Source: ZC4RG30 sp035556135
GTDB lineage: Bacteria; Pseudomonadota; Gammaproteobacteria; Steroidobacterales; Steroidobacteraceae
NCBI GenBank assembly: GCA_035556135.1
Contig: DATMFO010000002.1
Span: forward strand, 44,481-108,480
DNA length: 64,000 nt
Direction: 5' to 3'
Below the pieces are notes generated by a model. That model was given only the letters and a program-made list of their open reading frames with translations. It had not been told where the DNA came from and did not search any database. Below, piece by piece: positions 53,524 through 61,499 of the stretch (positions within the stretch are counted from its first letter, which is position 1; each line of letters opens with the position of its first letter). The translations under genes and the position numbers were made by a program.

Positions 53524-55524
53524 TCAGCGGCTGCCGGTCACCGGATTTGCATAGTGGAAGGGCAGCAGGAAGTTCTTCGGGTAGAGGTCGAAACTGATCG
53601 AGGGCGGGCGGTCCGGCGGGTTGGAATCGGTGATGCCCGGCGGTGCCCGCTGCGGCAGGTCCTTCCAGCCCGTCTCGTAGGGAGCGAAGTAGGTGTTCAC
53701 CTGCTGGTCCTTCACGAACTTCCAGCGCCCGCCGATCTTCTGGAATTCGTTCTCGTAGGTGCCGGCCATCCAGGTGGCATTGCGGTCGAAGTTGCCCATC
53801 ATCGACAGTGCGCGCGAGCGCAGGTTGGCGCGTGTGCCATCCGCCGAGACGTGGATCACCGGCTGGAACTGCATGTGGTTGTGCAGTACCCCGTCGTCCA
53901 ACCCCGCCTGCCCGTACAGGTTCAGGTTGCGCCGCACGGCCGGTTTGCCCACGTACACGCCGCGCATCGCGATCTCGATGGTGCCGTGGTCAGCGAAGAG
54001 ATCTGTCAGGTCGTCCCAGAGCAGCGTGGCCAGGTAGTAGCCGTAGGCGGTCTGGATGTTCTCGATGGAGTGGCGGTCCTCGGCGGCGGCCACCAGCCTT
54101 TCGGCATCGGCCAGCTGCTGTTCGATCGCACCTGGATCGGTGGCGGGCCTTGCCTTCAGCCGCGGCGCGGGCATGGCGCCCGAGCGCACCGGATGGGCGT
54201 AGTGGTAAGGCGTGACGAAGCTGTGCTCGTAGGTGCTGGCCGGTCCGGGTGAGGGTGCATCCGGCCCCAGCGATGGCTCGAAGCGCGAGAAGGGCAGCGA
54301 CACCTTGCCCCAGCCCGACTCGTAAGGCGTAACCATGGTCGGGTAGAAATGGACCCGGCTGATCATCCACTGGCCGTTCTCGCGACGGTACTGGTTCTCG
54401 TACACACCGGTGGCCCATTCGTGGAACTGCCCGTGCAGGGCGTATTGCGCGAAAAGGTGCCAGCGCCCACGCGCGGTGCCGGCGGCGAGGTCCACATGCG
54501 TCACCGGCTGCAGCATCATGTGGTCGAAGAGACGCCCGGCCACGGGACCCGACTGCCCGACACCGCGCAGGTATTCCAGGATGCGCGCCCGGCCGCGGAA
54601 GATGCCGCGCCCCTGGATTTCCAGTTCCGCATCCTCGGTGAGCAGTGCGGTGGCTTCGTTCCACAGTCCCTTGTCCAGGTAGAAGCCGTAGATGCGCTGC
54701 AGGTTCTCGATGCTGTCCTGGTCGGCCAGCTGCCGGGCGCCGGCTACCACGCGCCCGATGCGGGTATTCCAGTCCGCCTTGCCCGTCGGCAAGGACGCAG
54801 CCACGATGGGTTGCAGCCCGGGGTACTGGCCACGGAAATGGAAGGGCGGCGTGAAGGCCCCCGGCCAGGTCTTGTATTCACGCGTGGGTGGCGCATCCGG
54901 CGGCAACGCATCGCCGACGAAGCGGGCGCCGTTGGTGTCGGGATTCTTCGCCCAGCCGCCTTCGTAGGGAACATGCAGGGTCTGGAACCACTGCAGGGCG
55001 GCGATCTTCCAGACGCCATCCTCCTTCACGTAGCGCACTTCGGTGGGGCCTTCGGTCCACCAGGCCTCGCGGCCGAGCGTGCCGGTGAGCATGATGTCGC
55101 GCCAGGTGCCCTGGGCAGTGTTGCCGCCGCCCAGGGTGATCACCGGCATTTCCTGGAAATGCTCATTGAGCTGGCCGGGCACCAGGCCGGTCAGGCCCTT
55201 GCCCAGCGTGCGGAAGTACTGCCGGATGCGGTCCCGTCCGCGGAACACGCCGTCCTTGCCGATTTCCAGCGTGGCATTGGCGGCGAAGAGGTCGGCCACG
55301 TGGTCCCACTGGCCTTCGTCAAGGTAATAGCCGTAGGCGCGCTGCAGCCGCTTGATGTCACCGATGTCCTGCAGGCGCTCCACTCGCAGCTCCAGCTGGG
55401 CAACGCGTGACTGCAGGGCCGCATCGGGCGGTGCTTCCCCAGGTGTGGGTGAGGTGCCCGCGCAGCCGGCCAGGACGCCGGCCAGCACGGCTGCCAGGGA
55501 CCTGAAGGCGTGGGATGCGTTCAT
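53524..55524 (-). CDS. lipoprotein with three tandem SnoaL/NTF2-like modules
   Basis: A 666-residue lipoprotein (lipobox LAGC, Cys21). It contains three copies of one module, at about 40-240, 260-455 and 475-660. Each opens with a short coiled-coil helix and IxxLQxxYGYYLxxxxWD, continues with a LFAxxxTxEI strand and GVxxGxxxIR, then xxQPVIHVxxxGTxA, and closes with WxxGxYENEYxxxxGxWKI, PYExGW and a PFHYANPVTG-like tail. SnoaL_4 relatives include dehydratases and isomerases; catalytic residues cannot be assigned. The start overlaps the stop of the upstream two-module gene (ATGA). It converges with the TonB receptor, 30 bases between stops. Confidence 0.87.
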   Translation of the reverse strand: MNASHAFRSLAAVLAGVLAGCAGTSPTPGEAPPDAALQSRVAQLELRVERLQDIGDIKRLQRAYGYYLDEGQWDHVADLFAANATLEIGKDGVFRGRDRIRQYFRTLGKGLTGLVPGQLNEHFQEMPVITLGGGNTAQGTWRDIMLTGTLGREAWWTEGPTEVRYVKEDGVWKIAALQWFQTLHVPYEGGWAKNPDTNGARFVGDALPPDAPPTREYKTWPGAFTPPFHFRGQYPGLQPIVAASLPTGKADWNTRIGRVVAGARQLADQDSIENLQRIYGFYLDKGLWNEATALLTEDAELEIQGRGIFRGRARILEYLRGVGQSGPVAGRLFDHMMLQPVTHVDLAAGTARGRWHLFAQYALHGQFHEWATGVYENQYRRENGQWMISRVHFYPTMVTPYESGWGKVSLPFSRFEPSLGPDAPSPGPASTYEHSFVTPYHYAHPVRSGAMPAPRLKARPATDPGAIEQQLADAERLVAAAEDRHSIENIQTAYGYYLATLLWDDLTDLFADHGTIEIAMRGVYVGKPAVRRNLNLYGQAGLDDGVLHNHMQFQPVIHVSADGTRANLRSRALSMMGNFDRNATWMAGTYENEFQKIGGRWKFVKDQQVNTYFAPYETGWKDLPQRAPPGITDSNPPDRPPSISFDLYPKNFLLPFHYANPVTGSR

Positions 55525-56897
55525 CGTCCGCTCACGGGATTGCGGTAGTGGAAGGGCGCCACGAAGATCGATGGGTAGGGCTCGTACTTCACCGAGTGCG
55601 GCAGGTCCGGCGGATATTCCGGATAGTAGTTCATGGGATTGGACTGCTCGCTCCAGCCCCCTTCATAGGGCGCGTAGAAGCTGTGCCAGGCATTGAACGT
55701 CTGGATCTTCCACACGCCATCCTGTCGCGTGTAGCTGTGCTCGTAGGTGTTCTCCGCCCACTGCGCCTGCACGTTGTGGACGCCGAAGATCTCGAACTGG
55801 CGGCCGCGCAGCCAGGCGCGGGAGCCGTCGGAGGAAACGTGGATCACCGGCTGCTGCAGCATGTGCGTGAACATGCGTCCGTGGCTGGGGAGCCCGAGGC
55901 GGCGCATGTATTCGTAGATGCGGTCGCGGCCGATGTACACCCCGCGCTGCAGGATCTCCAGCGTGGCGTCGTCCGCGAACAGAGCGGCGGTGGGATCGGC
56001 CATCGACATGTCGACGTAGTAGCCGTAGGTGCCCTGCAGGTTCTCGATGTCATCCACCGCGCGCAGCCGCGAGACCTTCAGCTCCAGCGCACGCACTTCC
56101 GCCTCCAGCTGCGCCACGGTGCGTGCCTGGCCACTGGCCGGGGCGGCGGCGCGCGCAGTCCTCGCCGGCGCCAGGCGGTATACACCAATGCCTTCACCGG
56201 CAAAGTGCATGGGGGCCACGAAACGTTCCGGCCAGGTGGCGTAGCGCAGGCTGGACGGACGATCCGGCTTCGCCGTGGAGCGCCCATAGCGGGCGTTGAG
56301 TGCCTCGGTCGTGCGGGTCCAGCCGTCCTTGTAGGGCGAGTAGAAACGCGTGAAGAAATGCAGGCGGCGGATCTTCCACACGCCGTCCTGCTTCACGTAC
56401 TCGTTCTCGTACACGCCGCCGCCCCAGTTGGAGCTCTGCTTGAAGACGCCGTCCTGGATGAGCACGCGCCAGCGTGCCTTCGCGCTCTGGCCGTCCGCTG
56501 CCAGCGTGATCACCGGCGAGAGCTGGCTCTGGTTGTTGAGCTCGCCGTATTGCAGGCCCACGCGGCCACCGGTGAGTCCCAGGTAATAGCGGCGGATGCC
56601 GGCCTTGCCTGCGTACACGCCGTGCGGGCCGATCTCCACCGTGGCGTCGTCGCTGAACAGGTCGACCACCTGGTCCCACAGCGCCTCGTCGAAGTAGAAG
56701 CCATAGATGCGCTGCAGGTTGCGGATCTCGTTGTAGTCCTCGATGCGCGTGGCCTGGGCATCGATGGACGCGATGCGGTCGGCGATGCGGGCCAGCCGCG
56801 GCGTGAGGTCCGGGGTGGCTGGTGCCGCGGCATGCAGGCTGCTTCCTGCAGCGGCGAGACAGGCGGCGGCCAGGAAGCGGAGCAGACGGCGGTTCAT
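55521..56897 (-). CDS. exported protein with two tandem SnoaL/NTF2-like modules
   Basis: A 458-residue protein with signal peptide MNRRLLRFLAAACLAAAGSSLHAA and no lipobox. Two copies of the module seen in the next gene lie at about 35-240 and 250-455: NLQRIYGFYFDEALWDQVVDLFSDDATVEIGPHGVYAGK and NLQGTYGYYVDMSMADPTAALFADDATLEILQRGVYIGR. Each has the C-terminal VYENEYVKQDGVWKI and FVAPMHFAGEG or FVAPFHYRNPVSG closing motif. It overlaps both neighbours by four bases, so all three are translationally coupled. Confidence 0.87.
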   Translation of the reverse strand: MNRRLLRFLAAACLAAAGSSLHAAAPATPDLTPRLARIADRIASIDAQATRIEDYNEIRNLQRIYGFYFDEALWDQVVDLFSDDATVEIGPHGVYAGKAGIRRYYLGLTGGRVGLQYGELNNQSQLSPVITLAADGQSAKARWRVLIQDGVFKQSSNWGGGVYENEYVKQDGVWKIRRLHFFTRFYSPYKDGWTRTTEALNARYGRSTAKPDRPSSLRYATWPERFVAPMHFAGEGIGVYRLAPARTARAAAPASGQARTVAQLEAEVRALELKVSRLRAVDDIENLQGTYGYYVDMSMADPTAALFADDATLEILQRGVYIGRDRIYEYMRRLGLPSHGRMFTHMLQQPVIHVSSDGSRAWLRGRQFEIFGVHNVQAQWAENTYEHSYTRQDGVWKIQTFNAWHSFYAPYEGGWSEQSNPMNYYPEYPPDLPHSVKYEPYPSIFVAPFHYRNPVSGR

Positions 56898-57649
56898 CGT
56901 GCGCCCTCCGCAGCCACGTCATCCCAGGCCACCGGCTTGCCAGTCACGGGATGCAGGTAGTGGTAGGGCGGCAGGTAGAAGCCGGGGAACGATTCATACA
57001 CCATGGTCGGCGGACGGTCCGGCGGCAATTCGCGCAGCGGTCCGGCTGCGGGATAGGGCTCCTTGTGCCAGCCCTTGTCATAGGAGCCGCTCATCGTGGT
57101 GTACCAGTGCATGTGCAGGATCTTCCAGGCACCGTTTTCCTTCACATACTCGTTCTCGAAGGGGCCTTCGTCCCAACGGCCGTCCTGGCCGCGCTGCCCA
57201 CCGAGCACCATGGCGCGCCAGCGCGCGCGGGCACTGGTGCCATCGGCCGAGACGTGGATCACCGGCTGCATCACGGGGGTTTCGCGCAGCTCTCCTGGCG
57301 CGGTCCGCGCGGCAATGGCGAGGAAGGCCTGGATGCGCTGGCGCCCCAGGTACACGCCCTGCTGCGCGAATTCGATGGAGGCCGCGGGGCTGTCGGAGAA
57401 CAGCGCGGCGGCCTCTGTGGCCATCCCCTCGCTGATGTAATGGCCCCAGGCCTGCTGCAGGCGCTCGATGGCCTTGCGGTCCTCGATCATCTCCACCTCG
57501 CGCTGCAGGGAGGCGAGGCGGGCCTCCAGCAGCTGCACGCGCCGGGTCTCGTTGATCACGCGTACATCGGTGACTACCGGTTCGGACGCCGGGCCGACAG
57601 AGGCGGCCAGCGCAAGGCTGGCCAGCATGAGCCGTACTGTTGTTTTCAT
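56894..57649 (-). CDS. exported protein with a single SnoaL/NTF2-like module
   Basis: A 251-residue protein with a signal peptide ending near SVGPASE, then a coiled-coil helix (RVQLLEARLASLQREVEMIEDRKAI) and one module: RLQQAWGHYISEGMATEAAALFSDSPAASIEFAQQGVYLGRQRIQ, PVMQPVIHVSADGTSARARWRAMV, FENEYVKENGAWKI and the closing FYLPPYHYLHPVTGKP. Several positions strongly conserved in the other copies differ (YGYY is WGHY, the W-D pair is M-A). It lies 20 bases after the upstream SnoaL-like gene and overlaps the two-module gene. Confidence 0.86.
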   Translation of the reverse strand: MKTTVRLMLASLALAASVGPASEPVVTDVRVINETRRVQLLEARLASLQREVEMIEDRKAIERLQQAWGHYISEGMATEAAALFSDSPAASIEFAQQGVYLGRQRIQAFLAIAARTAPGELRETPVMQPVIHVSADGTSARARWRAMVLGGQRGQDGRWDEGPFENEYVKENGAWKILHMHWYTTMSGSYDKGWHKEPYPAAGPLRELPPDRPPTMVYESFPGFYLPPYHYLHPVTGKPVAWDDVAAEGAR

Positions 57650-57669
57650 TGGTCTTCCCCCGTCAGCGC

Positions 57670-58221
57670 TTATTTTTTGGGTGCGGTTTCGAGGATGCTG
57701 TTGGGATCGAAGGTCTTCGCGCCGGTACTCTTCGGCACGTGGTCCCAGTGCTCGGCGATGAGGCCGTTCTCGATGCGGTACAGGTCGAAATGGGTGGTGG
57801 CGTAGCGCTCGCCGGGTTTTTCCTGGTCTTCCTCCCAGGTCGCGGTGGCGACCATCACCATGTCGCCTTCGGCGACGATGGAAATCAGGGGAAATGTAAG
57901 GCCGGGCTGCACTTCGCGCTGCGGCCGGGAATTGCGGATGAACTTCACCAGCTCATCGCGACCGGAGGACACATTGGGATTGTGCTGGATGTAGCCCTTC
58001 GTGAAGAACTTCTCCGCCTGTTCATACCGGCCGCCCTGCACGATGGCGCGGTACATGTCATAGACCAGCTTCTTGTTCGCCGCCAGCTTCGGGTCGCTGC
58101 TGCGAAGCATGGCATGCTGTTCCTCGACCCTGGTGACCCCGGTGGGCGGCTCCTGGGCGAAACCGCTGCCCATGGTGCCCAGCCACAGTGCGCAGCAGGC
58201 CAGGAACTTGTTGGTATCCAT
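57670..58221 (-). CDS. exported SnoaL-like protein, first gene of the NTF2-fold operon
   Basis: A 183-residue protein with signal peptide MDTNKFLACCALWLGTMGSGFA. The mature chain has ANKKLVYDMYRAIVQGGRYEQAEKFFTKGYIQHNPNVSSGRDELVKFI and ISIVAEGDMVMVATATWEE, typical of the SnoaL-like polyketide-cyclase group, a different subfamily from the three downstream genes. It ends without their HYxxPV tail. All four genes share strand and close spacing, so this is probably the promoter-proximal gene. Confidence 0.84.
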   Translation of the reverse strand: MDTNKFLACCALWLGTMGSGFAQEPPTGVTRVEEQHAMLRSSDPKLAANKKLVYDMYRAIVQGGRYEQAEKFFTKGYIQHNPNVSSGRDELVKFIRNSRPQREVQPGLTFPLISIVAEGDMVMVATATWEEDQEKPGERYATTHFDLYRIENGLIAEHWDHVPKSTGAKTFDPNSILETAPKK

Positions 58222-58291
58222 GCATCCCCCCTTCCGAATCCGCGAATCGGGGAAGGATACGACATCCCCGCGCGCCGGGCCCGCGCCCGGG

Positions 58292-58690
58292 TCAGGGTGC
58301 GGGAGATGCGCGATGCTGTCCGGGGAAGATGTGCACCACCTGGTCGATCTTCGGATTGCGATGACTCAGCGGGGGCGGGTTCGGTCGGCCCAGGGCCAGC
58401 AAAGCCGACACCGGATGCAGACCGGGCTCCAGCCATTCCAGTGCCAGCCCGGTGGGCTCCACGCGCACCACGCAGGCGTCAAGCCAGCTGCCGCCCGTGA
58501 CGAGCGGCCGCAAGGCAATCCGCGACAGCAGCGTGACCTTCGCCGTGGTCTGGACAAAGGCGCCGCTCAGGCTGGCATTGCGCACCCTGCCGCCGGTGCA
58601 CACGCCCTCGGCCGTGGCCAGTTCGGCGGGAGCGTCCAGTTCCACGCGGGTTCCCCAGCGGTGTTCCATGTACTGAGTGATTGCATTCAT
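58292..58690 (-). CDS. PilZ-domain protein (c-di-GMP binding type), paralogue A
   Basis: A 132-residue protein with the PilZ c-di-GMP motifs: RWGTR (RxxxR, Arg11 to Arg15) and RNASLSGAF (N-x-S-x-x-G). The start ATG is preceded by CAGGTGA. A Pro-rich, basic tail follows the barrel (GRPNPPPLSHRNPKI). It is closely related to the second PilZ gene 1.2 kb away, including the exact MEHRWGTRVELDAPAE segment. Output partner unknown. Confidence 0.88.
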   Translation of the reverse strand: MNAITQYMEHRWGTRVELDAPAELATAEGVCTGGRVRNASLSGAFVQTTAKVTLLSRIALRPLVTGGSWLDACVVRVEPTGLALEWLEPGLHPVSALLALGRPNPPPLSHRNPKIDQVVHIFPGQHRASPAP

Positions 58691-58955
58691 CGAGTCACCT
58701 GATCGCCAGAGGTGCACTTGTCGGGGTGTCAAGCAAGAATGCCGCCAGAGTGGCAGGGGTTCTGTAAGCCACTGGCTATAATGCCTGTAGGTGGCATGTA
58801 GGAATGCCGCGGCAGTGAGTGCTGCATGGTGGCGAGGCCCATGTCGGCTACGGTAGGTTCGGTCCTACACCTCCATCTGGGACTGGACCAATGCATTTGA
58901 ATGCCGGCGCCACCATCCTGTGCATTGGGTCTCACAACTCTTGATGGAGTGCAAC
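58691..58955. other. regulatory gap between PilZ paralogue A and the hemerythrin gene
   Basis: About 265 bases without a convincing gene. A consensus -10 hexamer TATAAT (58777-58782) reads toward the hemerythrin gene; its best-spaced -35 (CAGGGG) is poor, so it would need an activator or is fortuitous. An inverted repeat GTAGG...CCTAC lies at 58851-58866, and the segment GTAGG recurs twice just before it. A transcript from the TATAAT would carry a leader of about 165 bases. Confidence 0.45.
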
Positions 58956-59486
58956 ATGCAACAAGCTTCCCGCAGGACATCTTCCCGTTCGTCGAGCAGG
59001 ACCACGCGCAGCACCAGGACTTCACGCGCGCCTGCTGATGCCATCGCGCTGCTGAAGGCCGACCACCGCCAGGTGGAAGAGTGGTTCGGGCAGTTCGAGA
59101 AGGCACGATCGGATTCGAAGAAGAAGGACCTGGCGCAGCGCATCTGCCAGGCGCTTCGCGTCCACACCATGATCGAGGAAGAGATCTTCTACCCGGCGTT
59201 CCTCGAAGCCACGGGAGAAGAGGACATCCACCACGAGGCGGAAGTGGAACACGCCTCAGCGAAGGAACTGATCGCGCAGATCGAGGGCTCTGGTCCGGAG
59301 GACGACTACTTCGACGCCAGGGTCAGCGTACTGTCGGAAATGATCAAGCATCACGTCAAGGAAGAGGAACAGCGCGGCGGCATGTTCTCGAAGGCCAAGG
59401 CCGCAGGCATGGACCTGGAGGTGCTGGCCGAACAGCTGATGGCACGCAAGGCCGAACTGGAGGGACGGAAGGGTCGCGCCCACTGA
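58956..59486 (+). CDS. hemerythrin HHE-domain protein with basic Ser/Arg/Thr N-terminus
   Basis: A 176-residue protein. GGAG six bases before this ATG decides the start; an ATG four codons earlier overlaps that site. Residues 5-28 are a low-complexity RRTSSRSSSRTTRSTRTSR segment. The HHE four-helix bundle follows: ALLKADHRQVEEWFGQFE, RVHTMIEEEIFYPAF, HHEAEVEHASAKELI and MIKHHVKEEEQRGG supply the His and carboxylate ligands for a di-iron site. Such proteins respond to oxygen, NO or iron stress. PilZ genes lie on both sides. Confidence 0.9.
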   Translation: MQQASRRTSSRSSSRTTRSTRTSRAPADAIALLKADHRQVEEWFGQFEKARSDSKKKDLAQRICQALRVHTMIEEEIFYPAFLEATGEEDIHHEAEVEHASAKELIAQIEGSGPEDDYFDARVSVLSEMIKHHVKEEEQRGGMFSKAKAAGMDLEVLAEQLMARKAELEGRKGRAH

Positions 59487-59523
59487 TGTGGGCGTGAGGC
59501 TGCGGTCCTTCTACTGGAGCTTA

Positions 59524-59558
59524 AATGATCCGGCAGGCCGCACGGCCTCCGGATCATT
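59524..59558. terminator. bidirectional hairpin between hemerythrin and PilZ paralogue B
   Basis: A ten-base-pair stem AATGATCCGG/CCGGATCATT continues, after one unpaired base, into AGGCCG/CGGCCT with a two-base loop, giving a nearly continuous 16-pair hairpin. It sits between two convergent stops. No T tract follows on either side beyond ATT, so efficiency is uncertain. Confidence 0.65.
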
Positions 59559-59570
59559 CACATCAAGGCG

Positions 59571-59927
59571 TCAGGAGACGGCACGCAGGGCATCGAGGCC
59601 CCCTTGCACGCCGCCGGCGCCCGGGCGCAGCGAAAGCAGCCCGGACACCTTGCGAAGACCCGGGTCCAGCCATTCCACGGCGATACCCTTGCCCTCCACG
59701 CGGACGACCCAGGCGTCCAGCCATTCACCGTCGCGCGCCAGCGGGTGTACGGATATGCGTGAAAGCAGGGGAAACTTCATCCGCGTTTCGACAAACGCAC
59801 CGCTCACGCTGGCATTGCGTACATGGCCGCGGGCGGCGAAACCGGCAGGTGTGGAAATTTCCGCGGGCGCGTCCAGTTCGACGCGAGTGCCCCAGCGGTG
59901 CTCCATGAACTTTCCCCTTGCGCCCAT
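59571..59927 (-). CDS. PilZ-domain protein (c-di-GMP binding type), paralogue B
   Basis: A 118-residue paralogue of the PilZ gene 0.9 kb to the left. The c-di-GMP motifs RWGTR and RNASVSGAF are intact. The ATG used has AGGAAATCG upstream and gives seven residues before MEHRWGTRVELDAPAE, matching paralogue A; an inner ATG at the Met of MEHRWG also has a good site (AAGGGGAAAG). It lacks the Pro-rich tail of A and ends in a Gly-rich stretch. Confidence 0.87.
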   Translation of the reverse strand: MGARGKFMEHRWGTRVELDAPAEISTPAGFAARGHVRNASVSGAFVETRMKFPLLSRISVHPLARDGEWLDAWVVRVEGKGIAVEWLDPGLRKVSGLLSLRPGAGGVQGGLDALRAVS

Positions 59928-60208
59928 ACGATTTCCTGTCGGCGGTGTGCCGGAATGAGGTTTGCAAAAAAGGACGGCATCACGATGGCCGGACGTCGCG
60001 GAGCCGCGCAGTAAGTAGAAGCCAATGCGCCTTGTAGGACTGTCTGACACGCTTTGGGCGTATTCCTGCGTCAACTCCCTGGGTCCCTCTGTCCCGGTGT
60101 GTAAGAAAAGTCTGTGGCTGCAACGGCCGCGAGGCTGCTGCAATGCCGGGCATCGGCGGGCGAGGATGCCTGCTTTCCCAGGGCCAGGCCTTCAAGGACG
60201 AACCCCCA

Positions 60209-60703
60209 ATGAAAACCGCATTGATCACCCTGATGGCCTCACTGGCCTTTGCGGCGGCCGCAGCGGGCGCCCAGCAGCAGATGACGCCCGAACAGTTCGT
60301 GGCCAGGGCGTCCGAGGCCGGCGCTGCTGAAGTAGCGCTCGGCAAGGTGGCGGCCCAGAAGGGCTCCACGGCGGAGGTGCGTGCTTACGGGCAGCGCATG
60401 GTGACGGACCACAGCCGCTCCGGAGTGGAACTGGAGCAGCTGGCGGGGCGCAAGGGCCTGCCGGTGACCAAGGTACCCAATGCGGCGAACGCCAGCCTGC
60501 TTGAAGACCTCAGCGGTCGCAGTGGCAAGGATTTCGACGCGGCATACGCGAAACAGATGGTGAAAGACCATGACGCTGCCGTGGCGCTTTTCACCTCTGC
60601 CTCCACACTGTCGGACCAGGAGCTGGCTGCTTTTGCCTCGCGCACGCTGCCGGTGCTGAGGGAACATCAGCAGCAGGCGGGCCATCTCGACGGCAAGCAT
60701 TGA
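60209..60703 (+). CDS. DUF4142 exported protein
   Basis: A 164-residue protein with signal peptide MKTALITLMASLAFAAAAAGA. The DUF4142 helical bundle is plain: MTPEQFVARASEAGAAEVALGKVAAQKGSTAEVRAYGQRMVTDHSRSGVELEQLAGRKGLPV and DFDAAYAKQMVKDHDAAVALF, ending LPVLREHQQQAGHL. Paired histidines recall ferritin-like bundles, but metal binding is unproven. AAGGA precedes the start by ten bases. It is followed after ten bases by the Crp/Fnr gene and may be co-transcribed. Confidence 0.9.
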   Translation: MKTALITLMASLAFAAAAAGAQQQMTPEQFVARASEAGAAEVALGKVAAQKGSTAEVRAYGQRMVTDHSRSGVELEQLAGRKGLPVTKVPNAANASLLEDLSGRSGKDFDAAYAKQMVKDHDAAVALFTSASTLSDQELAAFASRTLPVLREHQQQAGHLDGKH

Positions 60704-60713
60704 CAGCGGTCAC

Positions 60714-61499
60714 ATGAACCGCGGCACGGAGCGCCTGCTGGCCCGGCTGGGCAGGCTTTCCTGGCTCGATGAGGCAGCGGCCAGGGAGCTGGCGGCCGGC
60801 CCCTGGAAGGAGCGTCGCTTTTCCCCGCGGGAACACCTGGTGCACGAGCGCAGCACCGCCGAAGCGGTGTTCCTGCTCACGACCGGATTCGCCTGCCGCT
60901 ACAAGATGTCGCCGGATGGCAGGCGCCAGATCATCGGCCTGCTGCTGCCCGGTGACATCTGCGGACTGAGGATGTTCATCCGCCAGCAGGTGGACCACTC
61001 CATCTGCGCGCTGAGAAGCACCTGGGCCGCGGTGATCCGTTGCGAGGCAGTAGCCGAGCTGCTGGATCGTCGTCCCCTGGTGGGCCAGGCAATGTGGTGG
61101 CTCACCGCAGCCGAGGATTCCATCACCCGCCAATGGGTGGTGAATGTGGGCTACCGCAACGCATATGAAAGGGTGGCACATCTGTTGTGCGAGATTTTCT
61201 GGCGTCTGGAGAGGGCAGGCCTTGCCAGGGATGGGGTCTGCGAGATGCCGCTCACGCAGATCGAACTGGGCGATGCGCTCGCACTTTCCTCCGTCCATGT
61301 GAACCGCACGTTGATGGAGATGCGTCGTGCCCGCCTGGTCCGCTTGCAGGCTGGCCGGCTGGAGCTGCTGGATCGCGGTGCCCTGGAGCTCGCGGCAGGA
61401 TTCGATCCGCAGTACCTGGCGGACGCCGGGGCTACTTGTTCGCCGTGCCCGGAGCCGCCATCCTGCGATGTCGTTCGGCCAGCACCGCCGCCGGGGTAA
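60714..61499 (+). CDS. Crp/Fnr-family transcriptional regulator
   Basis: A 261-residue regulator. The cyclic-nucleotide-type sensor barrel (about 15-130) includes EHLVHERSTAEAVFLLTTGFACRYKMSPDGRRQIIGLLLPGDICGL. The C-terminal winged helix has MPLTQIELGDALALSSVHVNRTLMEMRRARLVRLQAGRLELLD, with SSVHVNRTLMEMR as recognition helix. No N-terminal cysteine cluster for an Fe-S centre is present, so it is not a classical FNR. Its 3' end overlaps the SDR gene on the other strand by 68 bases. Confidence 0.9.
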   Translation: MNRGTERLLARLGRLSWLDEAAARELAAGPWKERRFSPREHLVHERSTAEAVFLLTTGFACRYKMSPDGRRQIIGLLLPGDICGLRMFIRQQVDHSICALRSTWAAVIRCEAVAELLDRRPLVGQAMWWLTAAEDSITRQWVVNVGYRNAYERVAHLLCEIFWRLERAGLARDGVCEMPLTQIELGDALALSSVHVNRTLMEMRRARLVRLQAGRLELLDRGALELAAGFDPQYLADAGATCSPCPEPPSCDVVRPAPPPG

